The translations under genes and the position numbers were made by a program. From Sapria himalayana (taxonomy: Eukaryota > Streptophyta > Magnoliopsida > Malpighiales > Rafflesiaceae), in the NCBI GenBank assembly GCA_029783825.1, contig JAREIK010012234.1:1-64000 (forward strand): a stretch of 64,000 nt of DNA, in the 5' to 3' direction. Shown here one piece after another: positions 13,854 to 26,897 of the stretch; positions within the stretch are counted from its first letter, which is position 1; every line of letters starts with the position of its first letter. The notes under the pieces are model-generated. The model was not told the DNA's origin. It did no database searches and worked only from the letters and a program-made list of their open reading frames with translations.

Positions 13854-15673
13854 AAACAATGATATAACACAAAATTTATTTTTGTTATTTTTTCTCATTT
13901 TTGAAGGTTATAACCTTTGAAAATATAACAATTTTTAAATTTTTTTTATATGTGAATACTATATTTAGTTATGATAATCCTAATAAATATATACCATGTT
14001 AATTCAATATAAACAATTATATTGATAGATATTATATTAATGATCATAAAATAAATTAATAAACTATTATTAATAAGATAGATATTTTTTAAAATATATT
14101 TGCAAAACATAAATTTATTCAAAATCAAAGTAAAATATAATAGTAAATAATAATTTTTTAATGTTTTGCTTCTTTTTATAAGTTTATATTTTTTGTTATT
14201 AAAAGTAAATTATTTAAATAATATATGTCTTCCACATAATTTATTTTTAATTATAATTCTATAAAAATAAACTAATAAATAATTAAAATGAATATTTAAA
14301 ATTATAATGAATACAAATAAAATTGAGATTTATTATTTATTATTCAGGATATACTAGTTTAATGATTTAAGTATTTAGGTGTTTTGGGGTTTAGTGATAT
14401 AAGTGTTTAGGACTTTCGTGATTTATAGTTTTTATTTTATTTAATAAAAATATAATAAATTAAATTTTTTGTTTTTTAAAAATTTTTGAAGGGTATAACA
14501 TTTGAAAATATAATAATTTTTATTTTTTTTAAATGTTAATATAATATTTAGTTATAATATTATTAATAATTATATATAATGTAAACTCAATATAATTAAT
14601 TTTATTAATAGATATTATAATAATGATTAAAAAAAATTAATAAACTATTATTAATAAGAATGATATAAATTAAAATATAATTGAAAAAACTAAAATGATT
14701 CAAAATAAAAATAAAATATATTACAATACAATAAATTTTTGTTTTTAAAATTTTTCCTCTTTTTATAAGCATATATATTTTTTATTGATAAAAAATAAAT
14801 TATTTAAAATAGATCTGTCTCACTAATAATTTATTTTGTAATTAATATTTCTATAAAAATAAACTGAAAAAAAATTAAAATAAAAATTTAAAATTACACT
14901 TAATAAAAATTAAAATGAGATTTATGATTTATTATTAATGTATACCAATTTAATAGTTTAAGTATTTAGAGGTTTTGTCGTATAGGTATTTAGCAATTTA
15001 TGTTTTTAGGCATTTAATGGTTTATAGGTTTTATTTAAACAATAAAAGAACATAAAATATTTTGTAATTTTTTGTCATTTTGATAGGTTATAACCTTTGA
15101 AAATATAATAATATTTAAAATTTTTTGAAATGTGAATACAATATTTAGTTATAATAATTTTAATAATTATATATCATATAAATTCAATATAAATAATTTT
15201 ATTGATAGATATTATAATAATGATGAAAAATTAAATTAATAAACTATTAATAATAAGAAAGATATTAATTAAAAAATAATTACAAAACCCAAATTGATTC
15301 AAAATTAAAGTTAAAAATATTATTGGATAATAATTTTTAATTTTTAAATTTTTTCTTCGTCATAAGCATATATATTTTTTTTTATTAAAAATAAATTATT
15401 TAAATTATATTTGTTGCACTCATAATATTTTTTGTAATAAAAATTTATGTAATAATAAACTAATAAATAATTAAAATGAATATTTAAAATTATAATAAAT
15501 TGAAATAAAAATTAGATTTCTTAATTATTAAGTAGTATATAGCTGTTTAATGGTTTAAATATTTAGGAATTATGGGCTTTAGAAGTTTACTGATTTAACT
15601 GTGTATGCATTTAGTGGTTTATAGGTCATATTTAATAATTAAAATAACGAAATATTTATATTTATTATTTTTT

Positions 15674-15709
15674 TTATATTTTCAAAGGTTATAACCTTTG
15701 AAAATATAA
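15674..15709. repeat. Perfect 36 bp palindrome (best example of the monomer hairpin)
   Basis: All 18 base pairs of this inverted repeat match. It is centred between 15,691 and 15,692 on the core AAAGGTTATAACCTTT and has no spacer. The same core, perfect or with a few changes, is found once per monomer along the array. Near-perfect examples are near 21,210, 32,310 and 54,447. It could extrude as a cruciform or form a hairpin in single strands. It may equally be a symmetric protein site; nothing in the sequence decides. Confidence 0.85.
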
Positions 15710-18700
15710 TAATTTTTAAATTTTTTTCAAATGTGAATTCAATATTTAGTTATAATAATCATTATATTTATATTTCATATAAATTCAATATAAACAATAT
15801 TATTGATTAATATTCTAATAATGATCAAAAAATAAATTAATAATCTATTATTAATAATATACATATCAATTAAAATATAATTACAATAACTATAATGATA
15901 TGGTAGCAAAGCAAATTATATTACTATATAATAATTTTTAGTTTTAAATTTTTTTTCTTTTAATAAGTTTATATATATTTTTTGTGTTGAAAAATAATTT
16001 AAATAAATTATATTTGTCTAACTCATAATTTATTTTTTAATTAATATTTATATAAAAATAAACAAATAAATAATTAAAATGAATATTTAAAATTATAATG
16101 AAAAAAATGAGATTTATTCTTTATTATTTAGGGTATACCAGTTTAATTTAAATTATATCTGTCTCACTAATAATTTATTTTGTAATTAATATTTCATTAA
16201 AAATAAATAGAAAAATAATTAAATTAAAAATTTAAAATTATTCTGAATAAAAATTAAAATGAGATTTATGAATTATTATTAATGTATGCCAGTTTAATAT
16301 TTTATGTATTTAGAGGTTTTGTCGTTTAAGACTTTAGTGATTTATGTTTTTAGGTATTTAGTGGTATATTGGTTTTGTTTAAACAATGAAATAACAAAAA
16401 AATTATTTTTGATATTTTTTCACATTTTCAAATGTGAATACAATATTTAGTAATAATAATCATTATAATTATATATAATATAAACTAAATATAAACAATT
16501 TTATTCATATATATGATATCAATTATCAAAAAATAAATTAATAGAATATTATTATTACGATGGATATAAATTAAAATATAATTGCAAAACCTAAAATTTT
16601 TCAAAATCCAAGTAAAATTTATTTATAAATAATAATTTTTGTTTTTTAGTTTTTGCTTTATTTTATAAGATTTTTTTTTTGATGAAAAATAAATTATTTA
16701 AATAATATTTGTATTACTCATTATTTATTTTGTAATTAATATTTTAATAAATTATTTAAATTATATTTAAGGTTTATGAGTTTAAAGATTTTAATATTTA
16801 GAAAATTTTGTGTTTAAGAGTTTAGATGTTTAAGTGTTTATCCATTTAGTGGTTTATAAGTTTTATTTAAACAATGATATAGCAAAAAATTTATTTATAT
16901 TATTTTTTCTAATTTTTGAAGACTATATCCTTTGAGAATATAAGAATTTTTAAATTTTTTTCAAATCTAAATATAATATTAATTTATAATAATCTTCATA
17001 ATTATAATTGATTTAAATTCAAGATAAATAATTATATTGCTAGATATTATAATTATGATCAAAAAATAAATTAATAAACTATTATTAATAAAATAGTTTT
17101 TATTTGAAAAGTATTTGCAAAATATAAATTTATTCATATCAGAGTAAAATATTATACTAAATAATAATTTTTTTAATGTTTTGCTTTTTTATAAGTTTAT
17201 ATTTTTGTTATTAAAAATAAATTATTTAAATTATAATTGTCTTACTCATAATTTATTTTGTAATTTATAATTCTATAATAATAAACTAATAAATAATTAA
17301 AATGAATATTTAAAATTATAATGAATACAAAGAAAATTGTGATTTATTCTTTATTAATAAGGATATACCGGTTTAATGGTTTAAGTATTTAGGTGTTTTG
17401 TGGTTTATGAGTTTAGTGATTTAATTATTTAGACCTTTACTGATTGAATGTTTTTATTTAAAGAATGAAAAAACAAAAAATTTAATTTTTTGATTTTTTT
17501 TTAATTTTTGAAGGTTATAACCTTTGAAAATATAATAATTTTTAATTTTTTTAAATGTGAATATAATATTTAATTATAATAATCTTTATAATTATATATA
17601 CTTTAAACTCAATATAAATGATTTTATTGATAGATATTATAATAATGATCAATAAATAAATTTATAAACTTGTATTTATAAGAATGATATAAATTAAAAT
17701 ATAATTTTAAAATCTGAAATGATTCAAAATCAAAATAAGATATATTTTTAAATAATAATTTTTTATTTTTAAAATTTTGCCTCTTTTTATGATCATTTTT
17801 TTAATTAAAAATAAATTATTTAAATTATATATGTCACACTAATAATTTATTTTGTAATTAATATTTCTATAAAAATAAATTGATAAATAATTAAAATGAA
17901 TATTTAAAATTATAATGAATACTAATAAAACTAAGGTTTATGATTTATTATTTAGACTATACTAATTTAATGTTTTAGTATTTATGGGCTTCGGGGTTTA
18001 GGAGTTTAGTCATTTTTGTATTTAGTCATTTAGTGGTTTATAGGTTTTATATAAAAAATAAAATAACAAAAAATTTATTTTTGTTATTTTTTCTCATTTT
18101 TGAATGTTATAATCTTTGAAAATATAATAATTTTTAAATTTTTTTTTGAAAAGTGAATACAATATGAAGTTATAATAATCATAAGAATTATATATCATAT
18201 AAATTCAATATAAACTATTTTATTGATATTTATTATAATAATGATAATAAAAAAGTTATAACCAATTATTAATAAGATAAATATTGTTTAAAATATATTT
18301 GCAAAACCTAAAATGACTCAAATTAAAAGTTTAATATTTTACTAAATATTACTTTTAAAATTTTAAATTTTTGTATCCATTTATAAGCCTATATATTTTT
18401 TGATGAAAAATAAATTATTTAAATTATATTTGTCTCACTAATAATTTATTTTTTAATTTATATTATCTATAAAATTAAATTAATAAATAATTAAAATGTA
18501 TATTTAAAATTATAATGAATAATAATTAAAATGAGATTTATTATTTATTATTTAGGGTATAACTATTTAATTGTTTAAGTTTTTTGAGGTTTTGGGGTTA
18601 AGGAGTTTATTGATTTAAATGTTTACACATTTTCGTGTTTATAGGTTTTATTTAATCAATGAAATAACAAAAAATTTATTTTTATGAATTTTCGTGATTT

Positions 18701-19856
18701 TCAAAGGTTATGACCTTTAAAAATATAATAATTTTTTAATAGTTCTAATATATGAATACATTACTTAGTTATATTAATCTTAGAATTATATTTGTTGTAG
18801 ATTCAATATAAAAAAATGTATTAATATATATTATAAAAATGATCAAAAAATAAATTAATAAACTATTATTAATATGATATATATTAATTAAAATATATTT
18901 TCAGAACCCAAAATAATTCAAAATCAAAGTAAATTATATTACTAAATAAAATTTTAAATTTTTGAAATTTTGTTTATTTTTATAAGCTTATTTTTTTTTC
19001 ATAAAAAATAATTTATTTAAATTATATATGTCTCACTCATTATTTATTTTGTAATTAATATTTCTATAAAAATAAACTAAAAAATAATTAAAATGATTAT
19101 TTAAAATTATAATGAAAACAAATAAAAATGAGATTTATTATTTATTATTTAGGTTATATAGGTTTAATGGTTTAATTATTTAGGGGGTTTTCGGGTTTAA
19201 GAGTCTAGAGATTTAAATGTTTAGGCATTTAGTGGTTTTTAAGTTTTATTTAAATAATAAAATAATAAAAAATTATTTTTGTGATTTTTTATCATTGTCG
19301 AAGGTTATAACCTTAAAAAATATAATAATTTTTAATTTTTTTTGAAATGTAAATATAATATTTAGTCATAATAATCTTAATAATTATAAGACATTTAAAT
19401 TGAATATAAATAATTTTATTGTTAGATATTATAAAAATGATCAAATAATAAATTAATAAACTTTGATTAATAAGATTGACAGCAATTAAAATATAATTGT
19501 AAAACCTATATATAATGATTCAAAATCAAAGTAAAATATATTACTAAGTAATACTTTTTTGTTTTCAAATTGTTACTTCTTTTTATAAGCTTATATATTT
19601 TTTTGATTAACAATAAATTATTAAAATTATATTTGTCTAACTCATTATTTATTTTGTAATTAATATTTCTATAAAAAATAAACTAATAAATAATTAAAAT
19701 GAATATTTAAAATTATAATGAATACAAATTAAAATGAGATTTATGATTTATTATATGTGGTATACCGGTTTAATGGTTTTATTATTTTGGAGTTTTGTCA
19801 TTTAGGAGTTTATCAATTTATGTTTTTAAGCATTTAGTGGTTTATAGGTTTTATTT

Positions 19857-19876
19857 AATAATATCATATTAATTTA
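19857..19876. other. Strand-switch junction 1 (block 1 to block 2)
   Basis: Up to GGTTTTATTTA (about 19,857) the satellite reads in + orientation, in a monomer of the 2,688 subtype. From about 19,868 it reads as the complement of a different subtype, the one seen near 13,374-13,530. The exact break lies in a short A+T-rich stretch. The two sides are not mirror images of one another, so this is a junction between different monomers and not the centre of one large hairpin. Confidence 0.8.
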
Positions 19877-22800
19877 TTTTTTGATAATTGATATAATATT
19901 ATCAATAAAATTGTTTATATTTTGTTTATATTATATATAGTGATAATAATTATTATTAGTAAATATTGTATTCACATTTTTAAAAAATTTTAAAATTATT
20001 ATATTTTCAAATGTTATGACATTTCAAAATTTGAAAAAAATATCAAAAATAAATTTTTTGTTTTTTAATATTTTAAATAAAAGCTATAAACCATTTAATT
20101 CATAAATTCGTAAATCAATAACTTCTAAATCTCAAAAACTTTAAATAGATAAATTTTTTAAACATGTATATCCTAAATAATAAATAATAAATATCATTTT
20201 TATTTCTTTTCATTATAATTTTAAATATTAATTTTAATTATTTATTTGTTTATTTTTAAATAAATATTAATTACAAAATAAAATATAAGTTAGACAAATA
20301 TAATTTATATAATTTATTTTTGAACAAAAAAATATAGATAAACTTATTAAAAAAATAAAAAAATTAAAAACAAAAAATTATTATATAGTAATATATTTTA
20401 CTTTGTTTATGAATCATTTTAGGTTTTGTAATTATATTTTAATTGATATCTAACTTATTAATAATAGATTATTAATTTATTTTTTGATCATTATTAGAAA
20501 TTTATCAATAGAAAAATTTATATTTAATTTATATGATATCGATATTTAATAATTATTATAAATAAATATTGTATTCACTTTTGAAAAAAATTTTAAAATT
20601 ATTATATTTTCAAATATTATAACCTTTGAACATTTGAAAAAACAAAAAAATATATTTTTTTTATTTCATTATTTAAATAAAACATATAAATCACTCAATG
20701 CCCAAACACTTCAATCACTAAAGTACAAAATCTCGATACCACTATATAGATAATCGTTTAAATGGGTATACCCTAAATAATAATTAATAAATCACCGTTT
20801 TTTATTGTTTTCATTATAATTTAAAAAAATTCATTTTGATTGTTTAGTTTTTAATTTATATATATATATTAATTTTAAATTAATTATGTATTAAAAATAT
20901 AAATTATAAAAATTATTATTCATCAAAAAATATATAAGCTTATAAAAATAATAAAAATTTAAAAACAAATAATTATTATAAAGTGAAATATATTGCTTTG
21001 CTTTTGAATCATTTTAGGTTTTGATATTATATTTTAAGTAATATCAATCTTATTCATAATAAATTTTTAATTTATTTTTTGATAATTATTAGAATATCTA
21101 TCAATAAAATTATTTATATTAAATTTATATGATATATAATTAATATGATTATTATAAATAAATATTTATTCACTTTTGAAAAAAATTTCTAAATTATTAT
21201 ATTTTCAAAGGTTATAACCTTTGAAAATATCAAAAAATAATAAAAATATTTTTTTTATTTTTTTTCTTAAATAAAAATTATAAACCACTAAATGTATACA
21301 CAGTTAAATCAGTAAACATCTAAATCCCATAATGTCTATCTACATTAACCATTAATCTTCTATATACTACTTAATAATTAATAAATCTAATTTTTATTTC
21401 TATTTATTATAATTTTAAATATTCATTTCAATTATTTATTAGTTTATTTTTATAGAAATATTTATTACAAAATAAAGTATGAGTGCGACAAATATAATTT
21501 AATTAATTTATTTTTTTTTAAAAAAATATATGCTTATAAAAGAAGTAAAAATTTAAAAATTAAAAATTATTATCCAGTAATATATTTTACTTTAAATTTT
21601 GAATCAATTTGGGTTTTGTAAATATTTTTTAATTAATATCTATCTTTTTTAATAGTTTATTACTTTAATTTTTGATCAATTTTATATTATCTATCAATAA
21701 AATTATTTATATTGAATTTATATGATATATAATAATTAATATTATTATAACTAAATATTGTATTCACATTTCAAAAAATTGTAAATATTATTATATTTTC
21801 TAAGGTTATAACCTATGAAAATGAAAACAAATTATAAAAATTTTATTTGTTATTTTATTTTTTAATATAAAACCTATAAACCATAAAAAGCCTAAAAACA
21901 TAAATCGCTAAACTCCTATCGACAAAACCACTAAATACTTAAACCATTAAACTCGTATACAATAATAATAAATATTAAATCTCATTTTAATTTTTATTCA
22001 GAATAATTTTAAATTTTTATTTTAATTATTTATCAGTTTATTTTTATAGTAATATTAATTACAAAATAAATTATTAGTTAGACAAATTTAATTTCAATTA
22101 AACCGGTATCTCTAAATAATAAATAATAAATCTTATTTTTTTTCATTATAATTTTAATATTCATTTTAAATATTTATTGTTATATATATATATATATATA
22201 TATATTAATTACAAAATAAATTGAAATAGACAAATATATTTTATATATATTATTTTTAATCAAAAAATAATTGATTAACTTTTTAAAAGAAAAAAAAATT
22301 TCTAAATAAAAAATTATTATATAGTAATATATTTTGATTAGCTTCTGAATCATTTTATATTTTATAATTATATTTTAATTGATATCTATCTTTTTTTAAT
22401 TGAAATCTATCTTATTAATAATAGATTATTAATTTATTTTTTGATCATTATTAGAATATTTATCAATAAAATTGTTTATATTGAATTTATATGATTTTAA
22501 ATATAATGATTATTATAACTAAAGATTGTATTCACTTTTGATAAAAATTTAAAAATTATTATATTTTGAAATGTGATAACATTTGAAAATATCAAAAAAT
22601 AATAAAAATATATTTATTGTTATTTTATTTTTTAAATAAAACCTATAACCCACTAAAAGCCTAAAAACATAAATTGATAAACTCCTAAATGACAAAACCT
22701 TTAAATACTTATTCCATTAAACTTGTATAGATTAATAATAAATCATAAATCTCATTTTAATTTTTATTCAGAAAAATTTAAATTTTTATTTTAATTATTT

Positions 22801-24420
22801 ATCAGATTATTTTTATAGAAATATTAATTATAAAATAAATTCTTAGTGAGACAGATCTAATTTAAATTAAAATAGTATCTTTAAATAATAAATAATAAAT
22901 AATAAATAATAAATCTCATTTTTTTTATTATAATTTTAAATATTCATTTTAATTATTTATATGTTTATTTATATATGAATATTAATTACAAAATAAATTG
23001 AGCTAAACAAAAATAATTTATATAAATTATTTTTCATCAAAAAATTATAGATAAACTTTTTAAAAGAAAAAAATTTTAAAAACAAAAAATTATTATATAG
23101 TAATATATTTTGCTTTCTTCTGAATCATTTAGGTTTTGTAATTATATTTTAATTGATATCTATCTTATTAATAATAAATTATTAATTTATTTTTTGATCA
23201 TTATTAGAATATTTATTAATAAAATTGTATATATTGAATTTACATGCTATATAATTATTAAGATTATTATAACAAAATATTATATTTATATTTGAAAATA
23301 ATTGAAAAAATATTATATTTTTAAAGGTTATCATCTTTGAAAATAAGATAACATCACAAAAATATTTTTTTTGTAATTTTATTGTTTATATAAAACCTAT
23401 AAACTACTAAATACCTAAATGCTTAAATCATTAAACAACTAAACTCCAAAAACCCAAAACTTTTAAATACTTAAAACATTTAAACGATCTTTAAAGGTTT
23501 AAGTATTTATAAATAATATGTAAATATCTATCAATAAATAATAGTTTATTAATTTATTTTTTGATCATTATTATATTTCTATTTAGTTTATTAATATCTA
23601 TCAATAAAATTGTTTATTTTTAATTTACATGATATATAATTATTACTTTTATTATAACTAAATATTGTATTCACATTTCAATAAAATTTAAAAATTGTTA
23701 TATTTATAAAGTTTATAACGTTCAAAATTGATAAAAAATTTGAAAAATAATTTTCTTTTATTTCATTATTTAAATAAAACATATAAACTACTAAATGCCT
23801 AAACACTTAAATCACTAAACTCCTAAACTTTTAAATACTTAAACCATTAAACCGGTATACCCTAAATAATTAATCATAAATTTCATTTTTATTTGTATTC
23901 TTTATAATTTCAATATTCATTTTAATTAATTATTAGTTTGTTTTTATAGAAATATTAAATGCAAAATAAAATTATGAATGAGATAAATATAATTTAAATA
24001 ATTTATCTTCATCAAAAAAATTTATAAGCTTATAAAAAGAATCAAAAATTTAAAAATAAAAAATTATTATTAGTAATATATTTTACTTTGATTTTGAATC
24101 ATTTTAGGTTTTGCAAATATATTTTAATTAATATCTATCTTAATAATAATAGTTTATTAATCTATTTTATGATCGGAATAATAATATCGATCAATAAAAT
24201 TATTTATATTGAATTTACATGATATTTAATTTATATGATTATTATAATTAAATATTGTATTAACATTCGAACAAATATTAAAAATTATTATATTTTCAAT
24301 GGTTATAAGCTAGAAAAAGAGAAAAAAACATAAATATAATTTTTTTGTTATTTAATTATTTAAATAAAATCCATAAACCACAAAATACCTAAATACTTAA
24401 ATTACTAAACTCCTAAACCC
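19861..24420 (-). repeat. AT-rich satellite, block 2a (- orientation)
   Basis: This is the same satellite, inverted. Palindromes start near 20012, 20615, 21210, 21804, 22573, 23326, 23711 and 24301. The steps of 769 and 753 bp contain extra partial monomers. The 385 bp step (23,326-23,711) is a shortened recombinant unit, also found in block 3 as a 389 bp step (47,876-48,265). Read on the minus strand, the segment from 24,420 down to 23,326 matches 63,360 onward and 47,175-48,265, which is the satellite that follows the element. No gene is seen. Confidence 0.92.
22181..22205. repeat. (TA)n microsatellite
   Basis: A pure TA run of about 12 dinucleotides, grown from the alternating A/T stretch just before the TTAATTACAAAATAAATT box of a monomer. 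Such runs recur at the equivalent monomer position near 35,450 and 52,710. Confidence 0.85.
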
Positions 24421-25723
24421 TGATACTGCTGCACCACACACACATAACAATGGAGCATAGTACACACGTGCACATATTATTGTCCATTTTGGTGTAGCAT
24501 TTAGAGGGGCCAACAAGTCCTGGAAGCAGCCAGAAGTATGGGCCACTAGCTTGTAGAGGGCCCCACTAGCAAGCCGGGATGATAACATTCAAACAACTGA
24601 CGAGACCGAGCAAAGTGGTCGGGAGTAAACCCATGAGTAGCTAGGAGTGGGTCCCACTAGCCCTATCAGGCAGCATAGAGGGCCACCCAACCATCACCCA
24701 ACAGGAGTAGCGGGTAATGCATGATTAATTGTAGAGCTGGCAAAATTCGAAGCATCACCAAGCAGGACCAGTAAGCAATGGAGTCCAGACCAGCCACACG
24801 GGAGTGAATTATTAAAACTTGTAGTTTATGTTTGTTGTCTTATTTGTATTTTGGACTTTGTATGCACCATGTACTTGTAGAGATGGATCATGACATACTC
24901 ACACACACAATCTTGTCTGTTCTCTATGTAGCATGCAATAGGGGCAACTGGACCCATGAGTATCTCTAAGTGGGTCCCACTAATGCATTTTGTAAATACA
25001 CATTAGACGATGCTAAACTCGGGGGAGCAGAAGACCGATCTTTATAGCATTTTGTAATTTTACTTATATTCTGTTTGGTTGTATGCGTAGATAATTAGAC
25101 TATGAGATGGACCTAATCACACATGCACACCGATGCATGCATATTTTTTGATATTTTGTCTGTGCAACATATAGCCACTTCTTGGAGCGTGAGGAAGAAG
25201 CATTCTAACCCAAGAGATACTCTTTTGAGGATCATTGGAGCAAAAGAATGTGGAATTTAGAGGTGAGAATGAATTGACAAAGTGCCGTAGATATGGACTT
25301 GTGGATTTAAGGGTATTCAGTTTTACATGTATTCCATTGCATAGCAAAGACATAAGCAAACGCTTGATGCTGCATGTCATGCACATGCACAATCTTATAT
25401 TTACATAGTTTTAATATGGTGCATCATTCAGGTTCCTCCAAAAGGCTTGAACAAATCTGAATGGAAAGGACGCAGTGCGCATAATGATTCGATGCATGGA
25501 AATGACGCAGTGCGCACTCCGGGAATGCCAGGTGATTTTAGTTGTATTCATATGCTTGGAATTATTAGGCATTATGATTTTTTATGTATTTTATGCATAT
25601 AATCATTAAGATGCATAGGATTTGGTGGGCTGGCATAAATTAGTCAGCTTTTTAGTCTCTTGTAAGTTGTGTGACTAAATGATAAATATAGTGTGTATTT
25701 TCCGAAAAGAAAACAAAAAAAAA

Positions 25724-25800
25724 CATAACCCCTAAACTTTAAATCCTAAACCTTAAACCATAAACTATAACCCTAATCCATAAACCCTAAATCCTAAATC
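25724..25800 (-). repeat. Degenerate plant-type telomere heptamers in copy 2
   Basis: The + strand reads as C-rich heptamers such as CCTAAAC, CCATAAA and CCCTAAA, the complement of TTTAGGG-like units. There are about eleven units in the same position within the element as in copies 1 and 4. The tract is single here, whereas copy 4 carries part of it twice. Confidence 0.7.
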
Positions 25801-25866
25801 TAATGTCTTGCACTTTTATAATCAAATGACTAAGTGTTAAATTTAAATTGAAATTCACAACTTTTA

Positions 25867-26230
25867 GGAATGTCACAGATTTATCTTTTTGTATATGTAA
25901 CACAAAGTCATGACTCAAGGGGTGAGTTATGGATTCAGTCTCTTTCTTGCATTAGATTATAGTAGCATTAGCAAAGGTCATGATTGTATATTTTGTATAT
26001 AGAACACAAAATCATATCGAGAATATGCCATAACTTGTGTCTCTCTGTTGAACATATTGTTATGGCACTAAGAATGATCATGAAAACATATTTAATCACT
26101 ATAATATTGGGTCAAAGTATTGGATATGACCATAGCTTGTGCATTTTATCTTTATATTGCAAAGTCATTGCACTAGGAATGATAGTAAATTTGGACATTC
26201 ATTTAGAGAAAAAGTTATGACCCTAGAAAT
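25867..26230 (-). repeat. ~100 bp degenerate tandem repeat inside the element
   Basis: Two word families recur with the same spacing. AGGAATGTCACAGA, AAGGTCATGATTG, AAGAATGATCATGA and AGGAATGATAGTAA start near 25,867, 25,974, 26,070 and 26,175. CATGACTCAAGG...GTTATGG, ATCATATCGAG...ATGCC, GTATTGGATATGACC and AAAAGTTATGACC recur near 25,908, 26,010, 26,115 and 26,211. Steps are 96-107 bp, so about four diverged units are present. The same pattern lies in copy 1 (about 8,800-9,220) and copy 4 (about 61,500-61,900). The repeat explains why a short open frame appears in this area. Confidence 0.6.
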
Positions 26231-26897
26231 AATTAAAGCTCGAGTAGTACTTTTATAACTTTCTATAGATAAAATTCTTGGGATTGGAAATATCACGATG
26301 GCCTTTTCCTTTGATTTGTGACCTCAAGTGTCAATATACAAGACTAATATTTTGAGCAATGATTAAAACCTATTATACATTTGAATATGATTCATTTACA
26401 CCTTTTTGGGTATAGTAAGCTTGTATACATAACTTATTTAATATAAAAAGAAAGAAATGATACTTTTCATATCCATGAGGATATAAAAAAAGGGCTTAGA
26501 CATGCCGATAAAATAAATTTTTTGATTCTTGATTGAAAGAGAGCCCATACTTTTTGCCCTGCTCAAACCACCCTTGGGCTAGTTTGTTCTAATAGGCTAC
26601 AAGGTGGTTATTTTTTTAGAGGTGAACTATGTTTAAAAAAAATTGCTTTTAGTATGTGCATGAGTGATATTTTATAAGAAATTACAATAATCACTATAAA
26701 TAGGATCCTCAACAACTAGCTATTTCAACACATAGGAGTACAACTTTGATTTATTATGTTAGCATACATGAGTCAAATTACCTTTGATAGCCCAGTGATT
26801 CAACATCAAATATGATGAGACATAATAGAGATAAAGTAAAAGCTCCTATTATTTTGGTTAGAGCTTTAGCAATCATTCTAGAGTTGAGAGTGGAACA

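Larger units (their letters stand above)
9635..19860 (+). repeat. AT-rich ~600 bp satellite, block 1b (+ orientation)
   Basis: The satellite continues with palindromes near 9649, 10384, 10966, 12182, 12774, 13374, 13906, 14491, 15086, 15687, 16921, 17513, 18105, 18706 and 19303. Two palindromes are missing, at about 11,640 and about 16,430, through internal deletions. The 735 bp step from 9649 to 10384 contains an extra partial monomer. The start of the block (9649-10966) matches 48,265-49,599. The end (17,193-19,860) matches 1-2,660: the first 120 bases of the window and 17,193-17,312 differ at four positions by eye. This places two copies of the same monomer series 17.2 kb apart. No gene is seen. 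Confidence 0.92.
24421..26897 (-). mobile_element. Embedded ~2.5 kb element, copy 2 (full length)
   Basis: This copy is 2,477 bp and inverted relative to copies 1, 3 and 4, in line with its host block. On the + strand it starts TGATACTGCTGCACC and ends GAGAGTGGAACA, so its termini read TG...CA on either strand. That is the end signature of LTR elements, but no matching target duplication is visible. The outer satellite flanks match those of copy 4 on both sides. About 100 bp of monomer that would be expected at the insertion site is missing. Contents in + order: a segment with GGGTCCCACTAG-like words, a unique middle, the C-rich heptamer tract (about 25,724-25,800), and ~100 bp internal repeats (about 25,867-26,230). 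The 78-codon frame at 25,984-26,220 has counterparts in copies 1 and 4, but copy 4 is frameshifted and the frame covers tandem repeats, so I do not call a gene. Confidence 0.78.

Noticed and set aside
1..19860. CRISPR array (regular repeats with variable spacers)
   Set aside because: The repeat period is ~600 bp, the whole period is related between units, and no cas genes or short direct repeats with unique spacers occur.
23110..23295. Many 60-80 codon frames rich in I, N, Y and K in the satellite (for example 29,037-29,219, 33,290-33,472, 55,432-55,674, 57,065-57,292)
   Set aside because: They are the same monomer segment in different copies, low-complexity, on whichever strand the monomer lies, and interrupted in most copies. 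They are translation shadows of AT-rich repeats.
25117..25392. 91-codon minus-strand frame in element copy 2
   Set aside because: The parallel region of copy 4 (about 62,390-62,680) does not keep it open, and no domain or compositional sign of coding is visible.
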